A stretch of 64,000 bases of DNA from Ruminococcaceae bacterium YAD3003 (GTDB lineage: Bacteria > Bacillota > Clostridia > Saccharofermentanales > Saccharofermentanaceae), in assembly GCA_900107185.1 (NCBI GenBank), contig FNPA01000009.1, positions 62,001 to 126,000 of the forward strand. Direction: 5' to 3'. The notes beneath the pieces are model-generated. The model was not told the origin of the DNA. It did no database searches and saw nothing but the letters and a program-made list of their open reading frames with translations. Both the position numbers and the translations under genes were made by a program. This document shows, piece by piece, positions 42,775 to 50,397 of the stretch (position 1 is the first letter of the stretch; each line of letters opens with the position of its first letter).

Positions 42775-44499
42775 TCAGTCAGCCATGTTTCTATAATACT
42801 CTTCGAGCTTCGGTTTTGCATTTACATAATAGCGTTCGAGGCGCTTATCGAAATGCTTCCCCATGCTCTCCATCATGATCTTATCAGCATCATCGAAAGA
42901 AAACTTATCCTTATAAACACGCTTACTTACCAACGCATCGTAAACATCAGCGATTGCCATGATGCGCGCTTCAATCGGGATATCGTCACCTTTCAGACCT
43001 TCCGGATAACCAGAGCCATCCCATCTCTCGTGATGGTAATGCGCAACATTTACTGCAACTTTGTGGAACGCTTCGTTGCCGGTTCCTTCCAGTATTGAAT
43101 CTACGATGCGGGCACCTTCTGCGGCGTGCTGCTTCATCTTCGCATACTCTTCGTCAGTGAACTTACCGGGCTTACGAAGGACGGCGTCATCAACTGCTAT
43201 CTTACCCAGGTCATGCATCGGCGCTGCCTGGATAACGTTCTTGCAAAACTCCTCCGTGAGGCCGTCAATTCCAAAGAGCATCAGCATGTTCTTCTTGTTG
43301 CCGGTGTCCTTTTTTATCTCATCTATCAGGATCTTGACGACATCGCTTGTACGTCTGATGTGACCGCCTGTCGAGTTGTCACGGCTCTCAACCATAGTCG
43401 CCATACCGAGCAGGAGTCTGTTGTGCATCTGGATGATATCTTCGGTCTTCTCTGCAACCTCTTCAGACAGCTGGTCGTTATAGTTTGCAAGAAGCTTCAT
43501 ATACTTTCTTGAATCGGTATCATCAGTGATAAGGAACTGATATCCGACTCTGTGCTTTCCGTCGTAAAGATAACTGATCGTAACAAGATAGATCTTGTCA
43601 TCAATCTCATAATAGAAACGGTCACATTTCTCATCTCTTTTGAAGTGCTCAAGCCACTTGAGAAGCGTTTTCTTGATCGCGATATTCCGGCCCGCATATG
43701 AGTCGACGTTGATCTTTTGAAGTTCAGGAAAAACCTTCATTCCCACTTCGTTGGCACCCAGGAAGTTATCGTTAAAGTCGATGGAGATAAAGCCCGTATC
43801 ACCTTTGTTGACCAGCGTATCAACACCGAGATCCGTTACATCGTAAAGGCAGAGCCTGTGAACTATTATGAGATATATCACCTGCGCAAAAACATAAGAC
43901 AAAGGCATCGCTTCAAGTCCTGCAGGCAAAAACTTGCCGACAAAATAACTCAGGAACGATACTGCCGCAGGGAACATCAGAAGCACTATGGTCTTGTTCG
44001 ACACATCCTTCTTTTTGATAAGGCTGTAGATCATCGCGACAAAACTGATAACGATGAAGAAAGTGATTATTCCATATGTCAGCGTGTGCGCAAACCCATA
44101 TGTCTTTACGAGCCTTCCCATTCCCCTGTTTATCTCGAAACTTACCGTCTTATAAAAGTACGGCCTTTCTCCGATCGTAAGCACAAATATAAAACTGATC
44201 ATACTCAGGATCGTAAGTCCCGCGCTCATCCACCTCTTAAGATAAATGTGGCACAAACCGAAGATACTCTGGCAGATAAATAACGAAAGAAAACACCCTC
44301 CTACATAAGTGATCTTTACGGCTGTCAGCGCCGTGTCGAGATTTCTCGAGTGCGCCAGGATCGCATATCCAAGATTGGCAATCGGAATGAAAGCAAAAAT
44401 GAGTGTGATATGCACATCAAAATGCTTATGCCAGATTGCCAGATATATCAGTGTCAGTACGATCGACAAACCGAATAATATTTCGTAATACGCGGTCAC
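42775..44499 (-). CDS. Membrane receptor with HD-GYP cyclic-di-GMP phosphodiesterase domain
   Basis: 574 residues. Residues 1-215 hold about seven transmembrane helices like the 7TM sensor region of histidine kinases. A PAS-like segment (about 225-340) and a short coiled coil lead to an HD-GYP domain with HDLGKIAVDD and YHHERWDGSGYPEGL, so the metal-binding and GYP motifs are intact. It should hydrolyse cyclic di-GMP in response to an external cue. Translation starts at a GTG (44499) with GAAGGAAG upstream. No diguanylate cyclase is nearby. Confidence 0.9.
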   Translation of the reverse strand: MTAYYEILFGLSIVLTLIYLAIWHKHFDVHITLIFAFIPIANLGYAILAHSRNLDTALTAVKITYVGGCFLSLFICQSIFGLCHIYLKRWMSAGLTILSMISFIFVLTIGERPYFYKTVSFEINRGMGRLVKTYGFAHTLTYGIITFFIVISFVAMIYSLIKKKDVSNKTIVLLMFPAAVSFLSYFVGKFLPAGLEAMPLSYVFAQVIYLIIVHRLCLYDVTDLGVDTLVNKGDTGFISIDFNDNFLGANEVGMKVFPELQKINVDSYAGRNIAIKKTLLKWLEHFKRDEKCDRFYYEIDDKIYLVTISYLYDGKHRVGYQFLITDDTDSRKYMKLLANYNDQLSEEVAEKTEDIIQMHNRLLLGMATMVESRDNSTGGHIRRTSDVVKILIDEIKKDTGNKKNMLMLFGIDGLTEEFCKNVIQAAPMHDLGKIAVDDAVLRKPGKFTDEEYAKMKQHAAEGARIVDSILEGTGNEAFHKVAVNVAHYHHERWDGSGYPEGLKGDDIPIEARIMAIADVYDALVSKRVYKDKFSFDDADKIMMESMGKHFDKRLERYYVNAKPKLEEYYRNMAD

Positions 44500-44570
44500 T
44501 TTAAAAGCTTCCTTCTATATTATTAATTCTGATTTTAACATCATTATTGTCTGTAATGCTACCAGGCGGA

Positions 44571-45518
44571 TTACAATCCCTTCATAAATTCACGGATCGC
44601 TTCTTCACACTTATCAGGTTCTTCAATATATACCGAGTGGCCGCAGTCAAGCTGAACGGTTGTTGCATCAGTGATCTGTTCGGCATAGTCGTTCTCAAAG
44701 CCAATCCAGCCTTCGTCAATGGTTCCGTCAGAAACGATTAAAAGAGTAGGAACGTCAGGCATTGCCTGGCTCTCGATGACCGTGCGGTCGTGAATGATGT
44801 ATTTGCATTCATTCGCAAATGTCTCATTCGAGAACCTGCTGCACACAAGTGCCATTGCACTCTTTACTTCCATATCGGAATAACCTTCAGGGATCGTAGC
44901 GCCTGCAATGAGTCTTACGATTCCCGCATTTCTTGCAACTCTCGACCAGAAATATACTGAAGATTCCGAATCTATATGCTTCTCATCCATCATGTCATAT
45001 GCGGCGGGAACAGCCATATCGAGACCTACGATAGCTTCGACTTCTTCAGGAAAATTCTGAGCCCAGTAGACTGACTCGAGTCCTGAATATGAGTGAGGGC
45101 AAAGGATGTAAGGGCCTTCGATTCCTGCCTTTTTAAGCGCTTCCCTGTTCTGTGCAACTCTCGTCTCGACGTCTCTTGATCCATCAAAAGCGTCGCTGAA
45201 TCCGTATCCGAATTTCTCGATGACGACAACCCTGTAATCGTCGTCAAAACGGTCAATAAAATTCTTATAGTTAATTATCGGTGCCGAGTCTCCCGAACCT
45301 GCCATGAATACCAGAGTATGCTCACCTTCTCCTGCTACATAAATGCTCATGTCGTGGCCGTAGACTTCAACCTTCCGGCCGTAGAGCTGGTTTTCGAGCA
45401 GGCCCTTCTCAGACGCCAGACAGATCTTGTCATATACGCATATACCGATAAGCAAAACTGCAATAACGGCAACAATTCCCAATAAGATCTTTCCGGTTAC
45501 TTTCAATGCTTTCTTCAT
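44571..45518 (-). CDS. Membrane-anchored alpha/beta hydrolase
   Basis: 315 residues. An N-terminal hydrophobic anchor (VTGKILLGIVAVIAVLLIGI) precedes an alpha/beta-hydrolase fold: VFMAGSGDSAP (oxyanion region), the nucleophile elbow CPHSYSGLES, and the catalytic histidine in DCGHSVYIEEP. The hydrolase domain is probably outside the cell. Substrate unknown. A terminator and a short reading frame lie upstream between it and cdd. Confidence 0.85.
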   Translation of the reverse strand: MKKALKVTGKILLGIVAVIAVLLIGICVYDKICLASEKGLLENQLYGRKVEVYGHDMSIYVAGEGEHTLVFMAGSGDSAPIINYKNFIDRFDDDYRVVVIEKFGYGFSDAFDGSRDVETRVAQNREALKKAGIEGPYILCPHSYSGLESVYWAQNFPEEVEAIVGLDMAVPAAYDMMDEKHIDSESSVYFWSRVARNAGIVRLIAGATIPEGYSDMEVKSAMALVCSRFSNETFANECKYIIHDRTVIESQAMPDVPTLLIVSDGTIDEGWIGFENDYAEQITDATTVQLDCGHSVYIEEPDKCEEAIREFMKGL

Positions 45519-45540
45519 AATCTTCTCCGTAAAAAGTAAC

Positions 45541-45560
45541 AGCCGGGCAAATGCCCGGCT
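45541..45560 (-). terminator. Intrinsic terminator between the cdd unit and the hydrolase gene
   Basis: Eight-base-pair stem AGCCGGGC / GCCCGGCT with a 4-nt loop, followed on the minus strand by GTTACTTTTTACGG. Confidence 0.65.
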
Positions 45561-45593
45561 GCTTATTTTCTTAAACTTCCCTTTTCCTGATCC

Positions 45594-45665
45594 TTATTCC
45601 TTTGTTTTCGGTGGCAATCGCCGGGCGCCCCCGAAAACGCTTCCAAATACTACGTTCGGGGACAT
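45594..45665 (-). CDS. Candidate 23-residue small protein
   Basis: ATG at 45665 with a strong CGGAGGTG site 7-8 nt upstream, reading MSPNVVFGSVFGGARRLPPKTKE then TAA. It begins 20 nt after the cdd stop codon and ends before the terminator, so it would be co-transcribed with cdd. The strong ribosome site is the main support. The sequence is Gly/Val-rich with a basic C-terminus and matches nothing I know. Confidence 0.4.
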   Translation of the reverse strand: MSPNVVFGSVFGGARRLPPKTKE

Positions 45666-45685
45666 ATGCAAACACCTCCGAAGTT

Positions 45686-46105
45686 TTAATTTAAATTGTC
45701 CGGACCAAAGCTTTCCGGAAGGAGCTCACCCAATGTGAATTCCTTGTAGTCCTCAGCGCTTTTGGCAAGGCAGATCTTAAAAGACGAATCGCAAAATTCT
45801 CTCATCACCTGCCGGCAAACGCCGCACGGTGCACAATACTGTAATTCTCCATCCCTTTTGCCGCCTGCTATCGCTATGGCAACGAAGTCTTTGCGGCCTT
45901 CCGACACCGCTTTAAAAATTGCAGTCCGTTCAGCACATATGGAGGGGCCGAATGCGCTGTTCTCGATATTGCAACCGGTGTATACGGTTCCGTCACTTAA
46001 GAGCACTGCGCTGCCTACCGTAAAACCCGAATATGGAGCATAACTTTCAGATCTCATGTCGATTGCCTTTTGGCAAAGACTGGAAATCACATTCTTGTCG
46101 GTCAT
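45686..46105 (-). CDS. cdd: Cytidine deaminase
   Basis: Pyrimidine salvage enzyme deaminating cytidine and deoxycytidine, 139 residues, homotetrameric type. GCNIENSAFGPSICAERTA carries zinc ligand C57 and catalytic E59; PCGVCRQVM supplies zinc ligands C94 and C97. The start has AAGGAGGA upstream. Confidence 0.95.
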   Translation of the reverse strand: MTDKNVISSLCQKAIDMRSESYAPYSGFTVGSAVLLSDGTVYTGCNIENSAFGPSICAERTAIFKAVSEGRKDFVAIAIAGGKRDGELQYCAPCGVCRQVMREFCDSSFKICLAKSAEDYKEFTLGELLPESFGPDNLN

Positions 46106-46186
46106 TCTTCTTTCCTCCTTCTTGGTCTGCCTTGTCTTTATAGTAAGGTGAGTTACTATGCTATACCTTATCCCGCGCTTCGAGGG

Positions 46187-47818
46187 TCAGTCATCGATCT
46201 CGATGTTACCTGCATCAACAGAGATCTTGATGGTGCCATCTCCGGATCCCTGTGACTTGTAATGTCCGACGGTATCTGTGCTGCCTACACTGATAACGCC
46301 TGCATCAACGTCACACTCGATTTCATATGAATCAATGTCATCCAGGCCTTCGATATCAACGCTGCCGAAATCTGCTGTAATCTCAACATCCGTGAGCTTT
46401 GTATCCTTGATCTCGATGTTTCCTGCATCTGTATCGATGTTAAGCTTACCGATCTCAGAATCCTTTATGTTGTAGTTACCTGCATCGATATCGAAATCAA
46501 CTTTTTTGAGGGTGCAGTCATTGATCTCAATGTTTCCTGCATCAATCTCACCGTATACATAATCTATGGTGACGCCGTTGATCTTGATGTTGCCTGCATT
46601 GATCTTCATCTCGAAATCCTCGATCTGAACATCTTCACCGATTACAATCTCAAGTGACGGGCCGTTGAAACTATTTGCGTTGAAATTGAATCCTTTTCCG
46701 CGCTGCTTAACAACGAGCTTACCATTTTCAAAAGTAACTTCCGGCTTAATGTTTACAGGGCCTGAATAATCAACACTTATGAGGCCTTCGCCTTCGCCTC
46801 TCTTAATGATTACTTCCAATGCTTCTGCATCAACCTTTACCGTCTTTAACTCCTCACCGGAATTTTCAGCGATCTCATCATATGTTGTGCTCATGGTCTC
46901 AGAAACATAATCACTCTTAATGAATACGCCTGACATGAGTGTCTTGACTACGCTGATTCCTCCGAATGTAAATGCAACGCAGAGCGCTACAACTGCGCAG
47001 ATGATGATGGGTGCCTTGTTGACCTTGCGGTCTGACTTGGGAACGAATTCCTCGCTCATCTTGCCTGCTTCATTGAGCTCAAGAAGTCTGTCGTAGCCGT
47101 CCATTCTGATGTTTGCTGATGTAATGAGGAATACACCGAGAGCAATGAACAGGAAGAACAATACTGCACCGAAATTATCATTGATAAAAGGAATGCTGCC
47201 GATGATCATCGGGTTCAAGATGCTCAGGATGCAAAGGCTGATACCGAATGAGCTCATGAGTCCGTATGTTGACTTGTAGTTCTTTCTGACACTTCTTACA
47301 TACTCTGCTGATTCAATGCTGAGTGAGCATTCTTTTGCATATATTTCTTTATATTCATTCTTTCTGATTCCTTCATAGATGAAGAGACCTACTGCAACAC
47401 CGATCGAAAGGAACATGCAGATAACACCTAAAAACTCAGGGAATCCCGGAATTGCATCTGCAATGATATTGAATGCAACAGAGAAAATACACAGTCCGAT
47501 TGCGAGAGGAACGAGCATTGAATACTGGCTCATCATGCTAAGGTACTCCTTAACTCTGTCGAGTGAGAGCATCGGCTTATCCTCATCAGGATTCTCTGCA
47601 ACTGCTTCTGAGATTCCGAGTGAATCTGCGAGCTCATCGAGGTTACCGAATTCTGAGATTACGATACCGACTGCTTCGTTTTCTGTCTTGCCTTCCTTGA
47701 TAAGTTCTTCGTACTTATCTTCCATCATTTCGAGGAGCTCAGTCTTGGCTCTTCTAACTTCTTCCGTGTTCGGAAGATTTCGGAACATATTGTCCAGATA
47801 ATTTCTTATAGCGTTCAT
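46187..47818 (-). CDS. Membrane protein with permease-prefix and DUF4097 beta-helix-like domain
   Basis: 543 residues. Residues 1-70 form a helical domain of the DUF1700/permease-prefix type (MNAIRNYLDNMFRNLP..., EFGNLDELADSLG). About five hydrophobic segments follow between 95 and 310. The C-terminal 200 residues are a strand repeat of the DUF4097 type with recurring DAGNIEI steps (NAGNIKI, DAGNIEI, DAGNYNI). Its ATG overlaps the PadR stop codon. PadR/DUF1700/DUF4097 units respond to envelope stress in other Bacillota; here the link is inferred from context. Confidence 0.85.
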   Translation of the reverse strand: MNAIRNYLDNMFRNLPNTEEVRRAKTELLEMMEDKYEELIKEGKTENEAVGIVISEFGNLDELADSLGISEAVAENPDEDKPMLSLDRVKEYLSMMSQYSMLVPLAIGLCIFSVAFNIIADAIPGFPEFLGVICMFLSIGVAVGLFIYEGIRKNEYKEIYAKECSLSIESAEYVRSVRKNYKSTYGLMSSFGISLCILSILNPMIIGSIPFINDNFGAVLFFLFIALGVFLITSANIRMDGYDRLLELNEAGKMSEEFVPKSDRKVNKAPIIICAVVALCVAFTFGGISVVKTLMSGVFIKSDYVSETMSTTYDEIAENSGEELKTVKVDAEALEVIIKRGEGEGLISVDYSGPVNIKPEVTFENGKLVVKQRGKGFNFNANSFNGPSLEIVIGEDVQIEDFEMKINAGNIKINGVTIDYVYGEIDAGNIEINDCTLKKVDFDIDAGNYNIKDSEIGKLNIDTDAGNIEIKDTKLTDVEITADFGSVDIEGLDDIDSYEIECDVDAGVISVGSTDTVGHYKSQGSGDGTIKISVDAGNIEIDD

Positions 47819-48162
47819 ATAAGTGCCCCCTCATCCGCAATAAACTTTTCAATAACTTCCTTGGTAAGTTTCCACTCTTCGCACTTAGCGCGGTAATGCT
47901 CCCTGCCGGCCTCAGTTAAACGATAGTAGGTTCTCTTCTTACCGCCTGCCATATCTTCATCAACGAAAGATTCGATGAATCCGTTCTTCTCCATTCTGGT
48001 GAATGCTGAGTAGAGCGTTGTTTCCTTGATGATGTACTTGTCTTCGGATAAGCTTCTGATCTGCTTTGAGATCTCGTATCCGTATGACGGGCTGTTAAGA
48101 AGCAGGAACAAAATGATGATGTCGTTATATCCTCTGATGACATCACTACTGATCTCTGCCAT
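47815..48162 (-). CDS. PadR-family transcriptional regulator
   Basis: 115 residues, winged helix: LLNSPSYGYEISKQIRSL, KETTLYSAFTRMEKNGFIES and the wing GGKKRTYYRLTEAGREHY. Typical PadR with a short C-terminal dimer helix. First gene of a two-gene unit with the DUF4097 membrane protein (4-nt overlap). It probably represses its own promoter through three palindromes just upstream. Confidence 0.92.
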   Translation of the reverse strand: MAEISSDVIRGYNDIIILFLLLNSPSYGYEISKQIRSLSEDKYIIKETTLYSAFTRMEKNGFIESFVDEDMAGGKKRTYYRLTEAGREHYRAKCEEWKLTKEVIEKFIADEGALI

Positions 48163-48184
48163 AGTCTATCTCCTTCCCTTTTAT

Positions 48185-48240
48185 TACGTCTGACGTACTA
48201 CGAGTGCCGTTGTTACGTCTGTCGTACTATGTCTGTCGTA
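48185..48240. promoter_or_regulatory. Three-copy operator TACGWCAGACRTA (PadR sites, candidate)
   Basis: Three 13-bp near-palindromes of form TACG(T/A)C-A-GAC(G/A)TA on the minus strand, at plus 48185-48197, 48214-48226 and 48228-48240. Starts are 29 and 14 bp apart. The third copy covers the expected transcription start, the first lies in the leader. Confidence 0.65.
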
Positions 48241-48243
48241 GTA

Positions 48244-48272
48244 ACTATAGCACCGGCTCATATATGTGTCAA
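48244..48272 (-). promoter_or_regulatory. Promoter of the PadR operon
   Basis: Minus strand TTGACA (plus 48267-48272), 17 nt, TATAGT (plus 48244-48249). It abuts the triple operator. Confidence 0.75.
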
Positions 48273-48398
48273 CAGCCATTTTGAAATTTCTCAGGAAATG
48301 TTCTTTTTTCCCGGATGACAAGCCGAAAGACCTGCTTCCCGCACAGCGGGAAACAGGCCTTTTCTGGTATTTATTTATTTGGATATACGGAATTAAGA

Positions 48399-49085
48399 TT
48401 ACTTCCCGGTATATCTTCCCTGAAGATAACCATATGAGATTATGTTCCCTGAGTTTCCCTCAGCGTCGGTGTCCAGGTCCTCCAGGAATTCATTGAACTT
48501 CGGGCACATGCCTCTTACTCCGCCCTTGGCACGCTCAACAGGATTTTTAAGCGCGATGACATAGATGTCATAAGTACGCGTCTCACCCGGTGGCGGCATC
48601 ATGGCGAGATAATTGCTGTCAGCACCGGCATCCAGATGCGTATCAGTGAAATTTTGAACTTTCCAGTGAAGCAGATTTACGGGTGGAACATTGTCAATAC
48701 CGGTGTAACGATAAGTGTCAAGCATGTAGATTACGTAACATTGCGCACCTTCCACGGGTTCCCATGAAAGTTCCGGCGACAGCCCTTCCGGGTGTTCTGG
48801 TAATCCCGCTCCGTCATCACTCCAGACACCATCCGTCAAAGATTCCGAGCTCAGCTCAAAGACCGGATAAGACTCAATGGTATAGCCGTAATTAGAGCCC
48901 GCTGTGGCAGCCGCCGCTTCTGTTTCTTCAGATGTTTCAGTCACACTCTCAGAGACCGTTTCCTGCGATGGTCCTGCCGGTGTCACCTCAGAAGGAACAG
49001 CCGTTCCGCAGCCCGTTACGCCTGCACAAAAAAACGCTGCCGCTCCTGATACTGCGATCATCCTCTTGATGTTTATCTTTTTCAT
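48399..49085 (-). CDS. PEBP (YbhB/YbcL)-like lipoprotein
   Basis: 228 residues. Lipoprotein signal ending VTGC with lipidated C26, then a Ser/Thr/Glu linker to about residue 62. The rest follows the phosphatidylethanolamine-binding protein plan: PEGLSPELSWEPVEGAQCYVIYMLD, NLLHWKV, and PPPGETRTYDIYVIAL. Ligand unknown. A stem of CCTGCTTCCCGC / GCGGGAAACAGG near 48330-48358 probably terminates the transcript. Confidence 0.78.
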   Translation of the reverse strand: MKKINIKRMIAVSGAAAFFCAGVTGCGTAVPSEVTPAGPSQETVSESVTETSEETEAAAATAGSNYGYTIESYPVFELSSESLTDGVWSDDGAGLPEHPEGLSPELSWEPVEGAQCYVIYMLDTYRYTGIDNVPPVNLLHWKVQNFTDTHLDAGADSNYLAMMPPPGETRTYDIYVIALKNPVERAKGGVRGMCPKFNEFLEDLDTDAEGNSGNIISYGYLQGRYTGK

Positions 49086-49270
49086 AACCTAATATCCCCC
49101 TTATTTGCGTTTGTCTATATTTTCCGTATATGGCCATAACATCACAAGGCAAAATCGGTTCGTTTTACCTGTAAAATCTGCACGCATCTGAACCCACACA
49201 TGGGATGCATTTTTACCCGTGGCGCCGCCTTTCAGATGACGGCTTACTACATAAAGCGGCCCTTCTTTGT

Positions 49271-49276
49271 TATAAT
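49271..49276 (+). promoter_or_regulatory. Extended -10 box 7 nt before an ATG (leaderless candidate)
   Basis: TGTTATAAT (TG-n-TATAAT) followed by seven bases and the ATG at 49284. No Shine-Dalgarno is present, so the AraC mRNA probably starts at its own start codon. Confidence 0.55.
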
Positions 49277-49283
49277 CCACACT

Positions 49284-50189
49284 ATGGAAAACGCGTTATT
49301 TACAGCAAAGAAACACATGGACTTCGAGGTGATCATGGACCTCGCCGTCATCAACGCGAGGAACGATCTTCCGCACATCGGAAACGATGAGAGATGCAAG
49401 CTCATCGTCTTAAGCAAGGGTATCGTCAGTCTCACGGTCAACGGAAAAAGGAAAGATCTCAAAGCCCCTTCCGCGCTGTATCTTTCAGACAGGGACAAGG
49501 TTACGTTCAGCAAGGACCGGAAATTCCAGGCATTCATGATCTTCTTCAAGCCCTCCGTCGTTAATGACGCATTCACCTACGAGAGACTTTATTCCGGCGA
49601 GTTCGAAGATACGGAAGGGACCACGCTCTTCCAGGATTACCTGCTCATCAGGAACTTCGTTTTCGACGACCCGTTCTCGCCGAAAGCGGCATCATTCACG
49701 CCTGAGACGCTTGCCGACATGCTCGACATAACAGACAAGCTGGACCGTGAATTAAAGCTCAGCATGGATGGCTACTGGTCGTGCCGCTCAAGGTCTTATT
49801 TCATCGAGCTTTTATACAAGCTCAAGTACTGCTATGCCAACAATTCGACCACGGGCGAGAGCAACGCCTCCTTCATCTCCCGCGTGCATGAATTCATCTT
49901 CAGCCACATCAGCGAGAAGATCACTCTCGAAAGGCTCACGTCGGAATTCAACGTCAACAGAAACGCCCTGAACAGGATCTTCAGGGCAGAGACCGGTCTT
50001 ACATGCATCGATTACATCAACTACCAGAGGATGAGCCTCGCCAGGCTATGGCTCTCAGACACCGGCATCCCGGTCAGCGAAATCGCGAGGCGGTTAGGCT
50101 TTGAAGACCCCAATTATTTCAGCAAAGCGTTCAGGAAAGCGACCGGCAGATCGCCCACACAGTACCGCACAGACAGCCCGGACGAATAA
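49284..50189 (+). CDS. AraC-family transcriptional regulator
   Basis: 302 residues. The N-terminal 190 residues look like a cupin-type sensor region (LSKGIVSLTVNGKRKDL...). The C-terminal double helix-turn-helix spans about 195-298: ITLERLTSEFNVNRNALNRIFRAETG and IPVSEIARRLGFEDPNYFSKAFRKATGRSPTQYR. The start at 49284 is set by the -10 box 7 nt upstream; the longer frame from 49200 would run through it. It lies 208 bp upstream of the GH120 gene on the same strand and is its likely regulator. Confidence 0.9.
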   Translation: MENALFTAKKHMDFEVIMDLAVINARNDLPHIGNDERCKLIVLSKGIVSLTVNGKRKDLKAPSALYLSDRDKVTFSKDRKFQAFMIFFKPSVVNDAFTYERLYSGEFEDTEGTTLFQDYLLIRNFVFDDPFSPKAASFTPETLADMLDITDKLDRELKLSMDGYWSCRSRSYFIELLYKLKYCYANNSTTGESNASFISRVHEFIFSHISEKITLERLTSEFNVNRNALNRIFRAETGLTCIDYINYQRMSLARLWLSDTGIPVSEIARRLGFEDPNYFSKAFRKATGRSPTQYRTDSPDE

Positions 50190-50397
50190 GGCTTTAACAG
50201 TTTTTACCGTCTCATTTAATGGAATGGATCTTTGTGACGCGCGAGACCCTATGCGTGCCTTTTTAGACCACAGAAGTCAAACAACTTCTCCTCAAAACAT
50301 GATATATCTGCCTTCCGCGGTCTGTTATATTTAAGATACACGCAGTTTTTTCACGCGTGCCAAATCAATCTGCAACTTAATAGAAAGAGGTACTGCC

